This document shows positions 16,792 to 26,188 of a stretch of 64,000 bases of DNA, piece by piece. How positions within the stretch are numbered: the first letter of the stretch is position 1; every line of letters begins with the position of its first letter. A program made the position numbers and the translations under genes. This DNA is from Candidatus Gracilibacteria bacterium GN02-873 (GTDB lineage: Bacteria; Patescibacteriota; Gracilibacteria; BD1-5; UBA2023). The DNA lies in NCBI GenBank assembly GCA_003260345.1, contig MORC01000001.1:310001-374000 (forward strand), in the 5' to 3' direction. Below the pieces are notes generated by a model. That model was not told where the DNA came from and did no database searches. It saw nothing but the letters and a program-made list of their open reading frames with translations.

Positions 16792-17807
16792 TCTCAAATC
16801 ATTTTCCCAACCTTGATATCCCAATGCCAGATTTCCCCTACATGATCGTATGGAAAGGGGATTTTGGCTGCCGTTCCACGATATGTCGGAACGGTTTTTT
16901 TCTGCAATTTTTCATCAAAAATACAATCCATTCCTGGTTCACAGCCATCACGCCCCCACTCTTGATCAAAACTAAAATTCCCAAGTGAGTAGAAAATCGG
17001 ACGGCCGTGATATTGTTCCGTTTTCCCGAAAATATGCGAATGCCCACCCACAATCATCGTCGCACCGTTGTCTATGAGAAAATGCGCCAATTTGACCTGA
17101 GAATCCATCGGCTCAACTTTGTACTCGCGCCCCCAATGCAGCGAAAAAATTTTCTCATCACAATGCATATCATTCATCGCGAAAATATCATTTTTCGCAT
17201 CATCAAGCGAATTAACGTACCAAGTTTCATTTTTTGCTTTATCAAAATATTTTCGCCCATCATACGTATACGCACCAAAACAATATTTCCTGTCATGCAC
17301 GCGCACAAAAATAAATTTTCTGCGTTCTCATTTGGAAAGGCCTGTGTGCAAAATTTTCGCTTTATCAAGTGTGTCAATCGTGGTTTGAAATCATTCCATT
17401 CCTGCGTTCGCGATATGATTGTTCGCGAGAGAAATAATCCCAATTTTCTCATCCATAAGCCACGAAAGTACTTCAATATTTCGTGGATTTGACGCAAAAA
17501 GAAAAGTTCGCTCGTGCGTATCGCGGTCATTTTCAGAAAACGGCGATTCCAAATTTAGGAAAATAATCGAATTTTTCTTCGCGTCATGGAAAGGGTTGTA
17601 GGCGTCAGTAATATATTTTGTTCCGTATTTTTTGGTCATCGCGCCGACCGAACGCGACAGCATAATATCACCTCCCAAATATATCGTCGGCATGGAAAAA
17701 TTTTTTACCATGTCGTGCTGATGTGATGGCAATTCTGGCGGTTTCTGAAAGAAAAATCCGAGCGAAAGCAAAAAATCGAGAAACATAATAAAAATTATTT
17801 CTTTCAT
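16785..17807 (-). CDS. CapA/PgsA-like metallophosphatase-fold protein
   Basis: This 340-aa protein has three TGA codons (17391-17393, 17328-17330, 16794-16796) read as Gly. An N-terminal hydrophobic segment (about 3-19) would anchor or export it. Family motifs are YLGGDIMLSR, FLNLESPFSEN, SLANNHIANAG followed by a recoded Gly, LHWGREY and GGHSHIFGKTE, in the order seen in CapA/PgsA proteins of poly-gamma-glutamate synthesis. The Asp, Asn and His residues of the metal centre are kept. No capB/capC-like genes are adjacent, so it may act on another envelope polymer rather than build poly-gamma-glutamate. Confidence 0.8.
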
Positions 17808-17910
17808 TATAATTCTTTTTTCACAAAATCAAGCAAATTTTCATTTGACTTTCCAAAATTTTTTCATAATATAGCGGCGTCTTCTACAAGAGATACCGCT
17901 CTATATATAT

Positions 17911-17985
17911 TCCTCGATAGCTCAGCGGTAGAGCAACCGGCTGTTAACCGGTAGGTCACTGGTTCGAATCCAGTTCGGGGAGCCA
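17911..17985 (+). tRNA. tRNA-Asn (GTT)
   Basis: A full cloverleaf: acceptor TCCTCGA / TCGGGGA (one G-T pair), D-arm GCTC/GAGC, anticodon stem ACCGG/CCGGT with loop CTGTTAA (anticodon GTT at 17943-17945), T-arm ACTGG/CCAGT, discriminator G and an encoded CCA. Confidence 0.97.
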
Positions 17986-18001
17986 TTATAAATTCTTTTA
18001 C

Positions 18002-18030
18002 AAATCTTCATGAAAATGAGGATTTTTTTA
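18002..18030 (+). terminator. Terminator after tRNA-Asn
   Basis: AAATCTTCAT-GAAA-ATGAGGATTT followed by TTTTA. Between here and 18233 a C/G-rich CCGCC..GGCGG hairpin near 18055 and long T-runs are present but no gene. Confidence 0.65.
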
Positions 18031-18215
18031 TTGGAAAATAAAAAACCGCCGAAAGGGGCGGACAGGATGAGAGCTCAAATTTATTTTTTTTTTTTTGAAA
18101 AATTATGAATTTTCAAAATTATAAAATTTTCAGAATGCATCCAAGATTTACTTTGAAATTTTCTCAATAAAAACATAAAAAAATTTGATTTTTTGAGTAT
18201 TTTTCGATAAAATCG

Positions 18216-18221
18216 TACTAT
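18216..18221 (+). promoter_or_regulatory. -10 box of the (p)ppGpp synthetase gene
   Basis: TACTAT ends 12 bases before the ATG, leaving a leader of about 5 bases without a Shine-Dalgarno. Confidence 0.4.
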
Positions 18222-18233
18222 AAATTTTGCATT

Positions 18234-20477
18234 ATGGAAATAGAAAAATTGGACTACACGCAGGCGGACATTCTTGCGCACGAACTCATCAAAATCGCGC
18301 AAAGTTATATCAAAACACAAACTCCCGAAGAAGTGGAAAAAATTATTTGGGAGACATATATTTTTGCGCGCGAGGCTCACGGAACGCAGATTCGAAAAAG
18401 TGGTGAGCCGTACATCACACATCCACTCGAAGCGTCCAAGATTTTGACGATTTTGAAGCCTGATTTAATCTCGATTCAGGCGTGTATTTTGCATGATGTC
18501 ATTGAAGATACGGAACGAACGGAAGATGATATTCGCGAAAAATTTGGTGATGATGTTGCCAAGATTTGTCAGGGCGTTTCCAAATTGTCAACGATTCGAT
18601 ACCAAGGCGAAGAACGCAGCATTGAAAGTCTGCGAAAAATGCTTCTGGCGATGACCAATGATTTGCGCGTAATCATCGTCAAATTGGCGGATCGCTTGCA
18701 CAATATGCGCACGCTGCATTTTCATCCAAAGCCAGAAAAACGCGAACGAATTGCGCTCGAAACGCTCAATATTTATGCGCCGATTGCGGATCGTCTCGGT
18801 ATTTTTCGTTTCAAAGAAGAACTGGAAACCGAGTGTTTTAAAATTTTGCACCCAAAAGAATATGAATATATCACGAGTGAGCTTGCCAAACTCGAAAAAG
18901 AGCAGGATTTTTTCCTTTCCAAAACACAGGAAATGATTCAAAATATTTTGGGAAATAATGTCGGCGTAAAAAATATTAGTTATCGCGTCAAATCGCCGTA
19001 TTCGATTTTTAAAAAAATTTCTCGAAAATCTATCGAATATAATGATGTTCATGATTTGTACGACCTTTTTGCGGTCCGAATTATCACGGACAATATTCGC
19101 CATTGTTATGAAATTTTAGGGATTTTGCATAATGCCTTTATCCCGATGCCAAAGCGATTTAAGGATTATATCGCGCTTCCGAAAGAAAATGGTTATCAGT
19201 CGCTCCATACGACGGTGGTTGGACTTTTTCCAGAACTTCGTTCGCAGCCGACAGAGATTCAGATTCGAACCGAGGCAATGCACGAGCACGCGGAACATGG
19301 TGTGGCGGCGCATTTTACCTATTCAGAAACCGGAAAATCGGGAATGTCCAAGGATAGTTATTGGGTCGAAACGATTAAAGATATTCTCGATGATGGCAAA
19401 GATGGTGGCGAATTCATGAGTGATATGTCGGTGAATGTTTTTGCGGATCAGATTTTTGTATTCACGCCAAAGGGCGATATTATCACGCTTCCGCGTGGTG
19501 CGACGCCAGTGGATTTTGCGTATCACATTCATTCGGATATCGGAAATACGATTGCTGTCGCAAAAGTGAACGGAAAAGTTGTTCCGCTGGATTATCAGCT
19601 TCATAATGGGGAAAGTATCAGCATTGTCCGTGACAAAAATAATAAACCAAAACCGATTTGGCTTTCGTTCGTTGCGACCAGCAAGGCGCGCGAATACATT
19701 CGCCAATACATCAATCGTGAAGAACGAGAATTTTTCATCACCAAAGGGCGCGATATTCTCAATGCATATTTGGAAAAAAATTATGGAAAAGGGCTTGATA
19801 AAGAGCTTTCTATTCTCAAAAATGTGGACGGCGCAGTGCTCGACACCAAGCAAAAAGAAGATATTCTCGTGCAAATCGGAAACCTCTCTCGTAAGCCGAT
19901 TAGTGTTCTGAAAGTTATTAGTGATCAGATAATTTCGGAAGTATTGGGCGAAAAAATTTCTGAAACGCCTGAAAAAAAGGAAAAAACTGAAAAAAAACCC
20001 GCAAATTTTTCAGAAAATTCTACGGAAATCCTGATTGGAAAAGAGAAAAATATTCCTCACAAAATCGCACAATGTTGTCATCCAACGCCTGAAACCAAAA
20101 AAATTATTGGTGCGATTGGACAGGGAACAGTGACGATTCACGCGCTTGATTGTCCGAATGTTGAAAAAATCGATTTGGATCGTCGAATCCCAGCGCAATG
20201 GGCCAATCAGCCACTGGAAAAAGATAAAATCACGATTGTGATGGAAGTGATTTTCAAGGACAAGCGTGGTATCTTGATGCGCCTTACCGAACATTTTTAC
20301 AATTTCAATATTAATGTGCTGGACTTTAAAATTGAACCGATGGGTGGCGGACTTGTGAAAGATATTTTCACGCTCGAAACGGAAAATGACGACTATTATA
20401 TTTTTGAACGATTGGAGCAGCGTCTCAAATTTGATATTCCAGAAATTACAGAAATGAATCTTTTATCACTCAAATAA
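18234..20477 (+). CDS. rel: Bifunctional (p)ppGpp synthetase/hydrolase (Rel)
   Basis: This 747-aa RelA/SpoT-family protein makes and degrades the stringent-response alarmone. The N-terminal HD hydrolase domain keeps its metal site (ILHDVIEDT). The synthetase domain follows with RVKSPYSIFKKI, NDVHDLYDLFAVRI and NGYQSLHTTV. Then come a TGS domain (DQIFVFTPKGDIITLP near residue 405), a His/Cys-containing linker (CCHPTP, HALDCPN) and a C-terminal ACT domain (about 665-740). All domains of long Rel proteins are present, so it can respond to stalled ribosomes. It is monocistronic and has no TGA codons. Confidence 0.95.
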   Translation: MEIEKLDYTQADILAHELIKIAQSYIKTQTPEEVEKIIWETYIFAREAHGTQIRKSGEPYITHPLEASKILTILKPDLISIQACILHDVIEDTERTEDDIREKFGDDVAKICQGVSKLSTIRYQGEERSIESLRKMLLAMTNDLRVIIVKLADRLHNMRTLHFHPKPEKRERIALETLNIYAPIADRLGIFRFKEELETECFKILHPKEYEYITSELAKLEKEQDFFLSKTQEMIQNILGNNVGVKNISYRVKSPYSIFKKISRKSIEYNDVHDLYDLFAVRIITDNIRHCYEILGILHNAFIPMPKRFKDYIALPKENGYQSLHTTVVGLFPELRSQPTEIQIRTEAMHEHAEHGVAAHFTYSETGKSGMSKDSYWVETIKDILDDGKDGGEFMSDMSVNVFADQIFVFTPKGDIITLPRGATPVDFAYHIHSDIGNTIAVAKVNGKVVPLDYQLHNGESISIVRDKNNKPKPIWLSFVATSKAREYIRQYINREEREFFITKGRDILNAYLEKNYGKGLDKELSILKNVDGAVLDTKQKEDILVQIGNLSRKPISVLKVISDQIISEVLGEKISETPEKKEKTEKKPANFSENSTEILIGKEKNIPHKIAQCCHPTPETKKIIGAIGQGTVTIHALDCPNVEKIDLDRRIPAQWANQPLEKDKITIVMEVIFKDKRGILMRLTEHFYNFNINVLDFKIEPMGGGLVKDIFTLETENDDYYIFERLEQRLKFDIPEITEMNLLSLK

Positions 20478-20504
20478 AATCCTACAAATTGTAGGATTTT
20501 ATTT
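20475..20504. terminator. Bidirectional terminator between rel and pheT
   Basis: AAAATCCTAC-AAATT-GTAGGATTTT, with the T-run on one side and A-run on the other, between convergent genes. Confidence 0.85.
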
Positions 20505-20514
20505 AATGTTTCAA

Positions 20515-23004
20515 TTACATTCCGCGAAGCTTGTAACCCGCTTCAGCAATGGCTTGAATAATAGATTCTTGAATATTTTTCGCGTCTTCATCAGAAATCG
20601 TTGAATCTGGGCTTTGCACCACGAAAGAAAAATTCACGCTGCGCATATTTTTACCGATTTTTTCCGCATCTTCGAAAATATCATCCACCACCACGCGAGA
20701 AATCCAAGGATGCGCTGCCTCGATTTTGTGTGCTACAGAGCCAATTTCTGTATGTTTTGGCAACAAGAAATTGAGTTCACGCGTAATCGGTTGGTACACA
20801 GAAATTGGTTTGAGATGCTTTTCAGTATTTTTTTCAAGTTGAAAAATGGCTTCAAAATCAATTTCAAAATAAATCGCCGTATCAGGAATTCCAAAATTTT
20901 CAACCACTTGTGGATGGATTTTTCCAAATTTTGCGAGCAAAACACCATCGTGAGAATATTCACCGCAAACGCCTGGGTGCAAAAATGGAGCGAGAGAAGC
21001 GCCTTGCGAAACCGCTGGAATAAATCCGAAAAGTTCTACAAAGAACTCATCAAGCACATTACGAAGTGAAGCAATTGTTTCAGAAGTAGTCACGCCCCCA
21101 AGCTTTGTTCGTTCTGGAAAAGGCAAATTTTCCTGACCAGCAAGCATTTTTTCAATTTTACTATCGCGTTCAAGATTTTTGGCGTAGATTTTTCCAATTT
21201 CGAAAAATTTCAAATTTTCTTGATGGCGAAGATTTTCTGCGATATTGATAAAAAGTCGCGGCGCAAGACTCGTTCGCATATGCGTGAAATCCTCAGTATA
21301 TGTGTTCTGAATCGCGATGAGTTGGTCACGATTTTCTGATAAAATCTTTTTTTCAAGCCCCAAATTTGTGAACGAATAATTGTAAACTTCATTCCAGCCT
21401 CGAGCTGAGAAAAAATTTAAAATGCGATTGGTAAGCGAAATTTCAAAATTTTTGGCCTGAATGGAAAAATCGCCAGAAAGGGCAATCGCAGGAATATTAT
21501 CATATCCATAAATGCGCAAAATTTCTTCCACAATATCTTCAGGAATATTGATATCCTTGGTTGCGCGCCAAGACGGAACATGAACAGAAAAACTCTCTTC
21601 TGTGATATTCGAAATCGTGAAACCCAATTTTTGTAAAATATGGAAAATTGTTTCTTGAGGAATTTTGATACCAGATTTTTGTTCTACAAGCGCAAAAGGC
21701 ACGAGAATATTGATATCATGAACCGCGTCGGTATTGATTCCTGAAAATTGTCCTTTGATTTCAGGATTTTTCCCCAGAAATTCGAGATATTCGAGTACTC
21801 GAGGGAATGGCTTGAGTGCGAGTGTTGGATCAAGCGATTTTTCGTAACGAGTTGAGGCGTCTGTACGAATAGAGTGACGCTGAGCTGTGAGTCGAACACT
21901 CGTTGCGTCAAAAGTCGCAGATTCCCAGAAAACGCGAGTAGTTGTCTCAGAAACTGCAGAATTTTTCCCACCAATCACTCCAGCGATTGCAATGGGACCA
22001 CTTTCGTCAGCAATTACCAAATCTTTGTCAGTTAATTCGTATGTTTCATCATTGAGTGCTTCGATTTTTTCGCCATTTTTCGCCATACGAACAGAAATTT
22101 TTCCAACGATTTTATCAGCATCAAAGGCGTGCATCGGCTGACCATATTCGGTCAAAATCATATTCGTGATATCCACGAGGTCAAGTTTTGGATTAAGTCC
22201 CGCGCGTTCCATCATCACCCGAATCGCGAGTGGAGATTTTTCTGCCGTGAGATTATCCGTTTCAAGAAGCGTATAAGCAAGACATTTGTCCGATTCTATT
22301 GCGACATCAAGCATTTTGTTTGAAAGTTGTGTTGGTGTCGCTTCGAGTGGAAGTGGATTGGTAAAATTTTCATCAAAAATTGTCGCCCATTCGCGCGCAT
22401 TTCCGATCACAGAAAACAAATCTGGACGATTGGTAATAAATTTGTTATCAATTTCAAAAGTCGTATCACGAAGCGGAATTTGTACAATTTTGCCGCCAAT
22501 TCCAGGAAAATCGATCGAAAGATCAAAAACTGACTTTCCAACCATTGTTTCCAAAAATTTTTCATCCCAGATTTCTTCCAGAATCATAATTCCGGCAGCA
22601 ACCTCGCTCACAAGCCCAATTTCGTTGTCACCACAAATCATCCCACGAGAAATCATTCCCGCCATTTTTCGCTCACCAATCACAAAATCTTCGCCCAAAA
22701 CCGCGCCAACCGTCGCAACAGGAACATATTTGGCATTGACAATATTTTCTGCGCCTGTCAAAATCGTCTCTTCTCCGAGTTTTTCACCTAAAAATACTCT
22801 CACAATCGAAAGTTTTTTCGAATCAGGATGTTTTTCGCACGAAAGCACCTTACCAATAACGATTTTATCCAAATCGTGCGTCAAAATATCATCAATTTCT
22901 GCCGTGTGAATCGAATACAAATGCGCGAGTTCTGTAATGCTTTTTTCCTTTAAAATAGATTCTAGTGGAGTATACATAGAAATCCAAGAAAGTGAAGTTT
23001 TCAT
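20515..23004 (-). CDS. pheT: Phenylalanyl-tRNA synthetase beta subunit
   Basis: This 829-aa beta subunit of PheRS has the full bacterial layout: an N-terminal tRNA-binding OB domain (VIGKVLSCEKHPDSKKLSI), the B3/B4 editing region with MHAFDADKIVG and ESATFDATSVRLTAQRHSIR, B5, the catalytic-like core (RDQLIAIQNTYTEDFTHMRT), and a C-terminal FDX-ACB anticodon-binding domain (RELNFLLPKHTEIGSVA). pheS is not adjacent, so the usual pheST operon is split. Upstream on the minus strand TTGACT and a TAAAAA lie close to the start. No TGA codons. Confidence 0.95.
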   Translation of the reverse strand: MKTSLSWISMYTPLESILKEKSITELAHLYSIHTAEIDDILTHDLDKIVIGKVLSCEKHPDSKKLSIVRVFLGEKLGEETILTGAENIVNAKYVPVATVGAVLGEDFVIGERKMAGMISRGMICGDNEIGLVSEVAAGIMILEEIWDEKFLETMVGKSVFDLSIDFPGIGGKIVQIPLRDTTFEIDNKFITNRPDLFSVIGNAREWATIFDENFTNPLPLEATPTQLSNKMLDVAIESDKCLAYTLLETDNLTAEKSPLAIRVMMERAGLNPKLDLVDITNMILTEYGQPMHAFDADKIVGKISVRMAKNGEKIEALNDETYELTDKDLVIADESGPIAIAGVIGGKNSAVSETTTRVFWESATFDATSVRLTAQRHSIRTDASTRYEKSLDPTLALKPFPRVLEYLEFLGKNPEIKGQFSGINTDAVHDINILVPFALVEQKSGIKIPQETIFHILQKLGFTISNITEESFSVHVPSWRATKDINIPEDIVEEILRIYGYDNIPAIALSGDFSIQAKNFEISLTNRILNFFSARGWNEVYNYSFTNLGLEKKILSENRDQLIAIQNTYTEDFTHMRTSLAPRLFINIAENLRHQENLKFFEIGKIYAKNLERDSKIEKMLAGQENLPFPERTKLGGVTTSETIASLRNVLDEFFVELFGFIPAVSQGASLAPFLHPGVCGEYSHDGVLLAKFGKIHPQVVENFGIPDTAIYFEIDFEAIFQLEKNTEKHLKPISVYQPITRELNFLLPKHTEIGSVAHKIEAAHPWISRVVVDDIFEDAEKIGKNMRSVNFSFVVQSPDSTISDEDAKNIQESIIQAIAEAGYKLRGM

Positions 23005-23183
23005 GAGAATTTTTTAGAAAATAAAAATTTGAAGTCAATTCTGCCAAAATTGAAAAAATTTTCTGCTAGAATTTTTCAAAAATCCCTTGTATAATAAGAA
23101 AAAAAACGATTTTTTCAAATTTTTTTTGAAAATTTTCTGTATTTTTTGGAAACAAAAAAAGAAAAAGAAAAACCCCAAAAAGT

Positions 23184-23212
23184 TTGTATTTTTTGAGAAA
23201 ATCAGTTATAAT
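23184..23212 (+). promoter_or_regulatory. Promoter of the pilin-like gene
   Basis: TTGTAT (23184-23189), a 17-base spacer and a perfect TATAAT (23207-23212), in the divergent gap between pheT and the pilin-like gene. The remaining gap is A/T-rich with nothing recognisable. Confidence 0.6.
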
Positions 23213-23235
23213 ACTCAAAATTCAAATTCTTTCTT

Positions 23236-23637
23236 ATGAAAAAATATTTTTATAGCGCATTGGCATTTTTGTCAATTTTCGCCTCCAAATCAGCCTTTGC
23301 GCAATCTGAAACCGCAGCCACGATCAATAATACTCAAGAATCTATTCTTGGAATCAACGATGGCGATTTGCGCGCCGGAAATGTCAATATTGACTCGATT
23401 CCTGTCGTAATTGCGACGGTAACAGAAGTTATCATCGCTGTTGCGGGCACAATTTCGATTTTTATGTTGATTTTTTATGCGGTACAAATGCAGCTTAATT
23501 CAGGGATTACTGGTGATAGTACAGGTGTAGAAAAATCCAAAAAAGGAATGATTGCTTCGGGTGTTGGTTTTGTGATTTCTATTTCTGCGTGGTTCGTGGT
23601 AGCGCGAATTATTGACCTTCTTAATATTGCTATATAA
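23236..23637 (+). CDS. T4SS pilin-like (VirB2/TrbC-type) membrane protein
   Basis: This 133-aa protein has a signal peptide (cleavage likely after AFA, about residue 22) and two hydrophobic helices (about 57-83 and 104-131) separated by a short polar loop with Lys. This is the plan of VirB2/TrbC-like pilins and of the 'type IV secretion system pilin' proteins common in Patescibacteria. No VirB4/VirD4 partner lies in the window. It ends 1 base before the next gene, so the two are co-transcribed. A role in a surface fibre or host contact is inference. Confidence 0.6.
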   Translation: MKKYFYSALAFLSIFASKSAFAQSETAATINNTQESILGINDGDLRAGNVNIDSIPVVIATVTEVIIAVAGTISIFMLIFYAVQMQLNSGITGDSTGVEKSKKGMIASGVGFVISISAWFVVARIIDLLNIAI

Positions 23638-23638
23638 T

Positions 23639-24091
23639 ATGTTTTCTTGGGTACTTTCAAACAAAAAAAATCGCGGACCGATGTGGTATATTATCGCGAT
23701 GATCGTGATTGGTTCGTTGTTTCTTTTTGGTATCGTCACGCAACTTTATGTCCTCTCAGTGGTGGTAATTCTTTTTGCGGGAACTTTTTTGTTGATTGAA
23801 AATAATTCGTCGCCCATTACAGAAATTGAAATTTCCGAAAAAGGCCTCAAAGTCGGTGAAAATAATTATTTGTGGGATGATTTTGTAACTTTTCAAATGG
23901 TAGAGGCTGGTGGTTCGCCCGTTTTCTTGCGATTTATTCCCAAAAAGCGAATTTCGACTGTGCTCGATATTCCGCTCAACCCCGAGATTGATCCAGATCT
24001 CATCAAAAATTTTCTGCTCGCTTTTTTCCCAGAATGAAAAAATGTCGAAATTTCCAATTCTGACGCGCTCATTTATATGTCAAAAATTTAA
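23639..24091 (+). CDS. Membrane protein with a small C-terminal domain
   Basis: This 150-aa protein has a TGA at 24035-24037 read as Gly, which extends the C-terminus by 17 residues. Two hydrophobic helices (about 17-32 and 36-53) are followed by a beta-rich 70-residue domain (ITEIEISEKGLKVGENNYLW), which resembles small PH-like membrane-protein domains. It is coupled to the pilin-like gene (1-base gap) and followed by a terminator. Function unknown; it may assist the pilin-like protein. Confidence 0.55.
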
Positions 24092-24118
24092 AATCTTCCG
24101 TGGGAGGATTTTTTATTT
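24090..24118 (+). terminator. Terminator of the pilin-like operon
   Basis: AAATCTTCC-GTGG-GAGGATTT followed by TTTTATTTT. Confidence 0.75.
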
Positions 24119-24222
24119 TCTAATTTTTTAAAATTTCAAAAAATTGCTCCCGCGTAAAATCAGAAAAATCGCTTTACTTTTCAAGAATTTTTCATATTAT
24201 TGTGCGGAAATAAAAATTTTTT

Positions 24223-26124
24223 ATGACGTATAATTCAAGTAATATTCAGGTTTTGGAAGGGCTTGAGCCTGTGCGAAAACGACCTGGAATGTATATTGGT
24301 TCGACGGATGAACGCGGTTTACATCATCTTGTTTGGGAAATTGTTGACAACTCGATTGATGAAGCAATGGCTGGCCATGCAAGCCATATTATTGTGACGA
24401 TGCACGCGGATGGTTCTGTTTCTGTGGAAGATGATGGGCGCGGAATTCCTGTCGATACTCATTCAAAAACTGGAAAATCAGCACTAGAAACAGTAATGAC
24501 CGTCCTTCATGCGGGTGGAAAATTTGGTGGTGATGAATCAGGATATAAGGTTTCTGGTGGGCTTCATGGTGTGGGTGCCTCTGTGGTGAATGCACTTTCA
24601 ACCAAAATGCAGGTTTGGGTGCATAAGGATGGCAAAATTTTTACACAATCATACCAAACAGGCGTGCCTGATGGACAAGTAGCTCCAACGGGCGAGACAA
24701 CTGATAAGCATGGAACAATTGTTCGGTTCTGGCCAGATGCGACAATGTTTACTACTGTTGCCTTCAATTACGACACTATCAAAGTTCGTCTTCGTCAACA
24801 GGCTTACTTGACCAAAGGAATCACCATCACTCTGGTGAATGAATTTGAAGATACCAAATATCGATTTTTCTTCGAGGGGGGTATTGAATCATATGTTCAC
24901 TATCTCAACCGTACTTCTGAAGTGATTGCCAACGAAGTTTTCTATGTTGACAAACAAATCGACAATGTTGCTGTAGAAATCGCACTTCAATACAAAAAAG
25001 ATGACTACACAGAAAAATTGATTTCTTTCGTAAATAATGTCATCACGCCAGAGGGCGGAACGCATGTCGTTGGTTTCCGAACAGCACTCACGCGAACAAT
25101 GAACAAATATGCTCGCGAACAAGAAATTCTCAAAGAAAAAGATCAGAATCTCACTTCTGAAGATATGATCGAAGGGCTTACGGCGATTATTTCTGTTAAA
25201 GTTCCAGAACCACAATTTGAAGGGCAAACCAAAGGAAAACTGGGAACGCCTGAAGCCAAAGGGATTACTGATCGCGTGATGGGTGAGGCTTTTTATGATT
25301 TTTTGCAAGAAAATCCTCGCACTGCCAAAGCAATGATTGAAAAATGTCTTTTGGCGGCTCGTGCTCGTGCAGCGGCTCGTAACGCTCGTGATACTATTAT
25401 TCGAAAAGGTGTGCTTGAAGGAGCTGGTCTTCCAGGAAAGCTCGCGGACTGTTCAAGTCGTGACAATACAAAGACAGAATTGTACCTTGTGGAGGGGGAT
25501 TCTGCCGGTGGTACCGCCAAGACTGGTCGTGACCGAAAATTTCAGGCGATTTTTTCACTTCGCGGTAAAATTCTCAATACTGAACAGGCTCGTCTCGATA
25601 AAGCCTTTGCCAATGCTGAAATCAAAGGATTGATTATGGCGCTTGGAACGGGTGTAGGTGAAAGTTTTGACTATTCCAAATTGCGCTACAATCGTATCGT
25701 GATTATGACTGATGCCGATGTGGACGGGGCGCATATCCGTACGCTTTTGCTCACTTTCTTCTTCCGATATTTCAAAGAATTGGTTGAACGCGGACATATT
25801 TATATTGCGAATCCTCCACTCTATAAACTTTCTCGTGGAAAAAGCACTTGGTACGCCTACAATGACGCTCAGAAAGATGCTTTGATTGCGGAACATGGAA
25901 TTGTGACAGACGGGATTCAGCGCTATAAAGGGCTTGGAGAAATGAATGCTGAACAGCTCTGGGAGACAACTCTTGATCCAGAAACTCGAAAAATGTTCCA
26001 AGTAAAAATCGAAGATGCTGAGCGTGCTGATGAAATTTTCAAAATGCTGATGGGTGAAGAAGTGGCCCCACGAAAGCACTTTATTCAGTCTCGTGCCAAA
26101 AATGTAATGAATCTTGATCTTTAA
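24223..26124 (+). CDS. gyrB: DNA gyrase subunit B
   Basis: This 633-aa ATPase subunit of gyrase drives negative supercoiling. The GHKL domain shows EIVDNSIDEA, DDGRGIPV and GGLHGVGASVVNAL; the TOPRIM domain shows the metal-binding EGDSAGG and DADVDGAHIRTLLLTFF; the C-terminus has YKGLGEMN. The length suits a type II GyrB without insertions. gyrA is not in the window. No TGA is used despite its many glycines. ParE cannot be fully excluded by eye, but the motif spacing favours GyrB. Confidence 0.93.
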   Translation: MTYNSSNIQVLEGLEPVRKRPGMYIGSTDERGLHHLVWEIVDNSIDEAMAGHASHIIVTMHADGSVSVEDDGRGIPVDTHSKTGKSALETVMTVLHAGGKFGGDESGYKVSGGLHGVGASVVNALSTKMQVWVHKDGKIFTQSYQTGVPDGQVAPTGETTDKHGTIVRFWPDATMFTTVAFNYDTIKVRLRQQAYLTKGITITLVNEFEDTKYRFFFEGGIESYVHYLNRTSEVIANEVFYVDKQIDNVAVEIALQYKKDDYTEKLISFVNNVITPEGGTHVVGFRTALTRTMNKYAREQEILKEKDQNLTSEDMIEGLTAIISVKVPEPQFEGQTKGKLGTPEAKGITDRVMGEAFYDFLQENPRTAKAMIEKCLLAARARAAARNARDTIIRKGVLEGAGLPGKLADCSSRDNTKTELYLVEGDSAGGTAKTGRDRKFQAIFSLRGKILNTEQARLDKAFANAEIKGLIMALGTGVGESFDYSKLRYNRIVIMTDADVDGAHIRTLLLTFFFRYFKELVERGHIYIANPPLYKLSRGKSTWYAYNDAQKDALIAEHGIVTDGIQRYKGLGEMNAEQLWETTLDPETRKMFQVKIEDAERADEIFKMLMGEEVAPRKHFIQSRAKNVMNLDL

Positions 26125-26149
26125 AATTCCCGTTCTGGGAATTTTTCTT
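26122..26149 (+). terminator. Terminator after gyrB
   Basis: AAAATTCCC-GTTCT-GGGAATTTTT, overlapping the stop codon. Confidence 0.8.
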
Positions 26150-26188
26150 AAAATATCCACAAAATAAAAATTTTTTTAATAAAAAATT

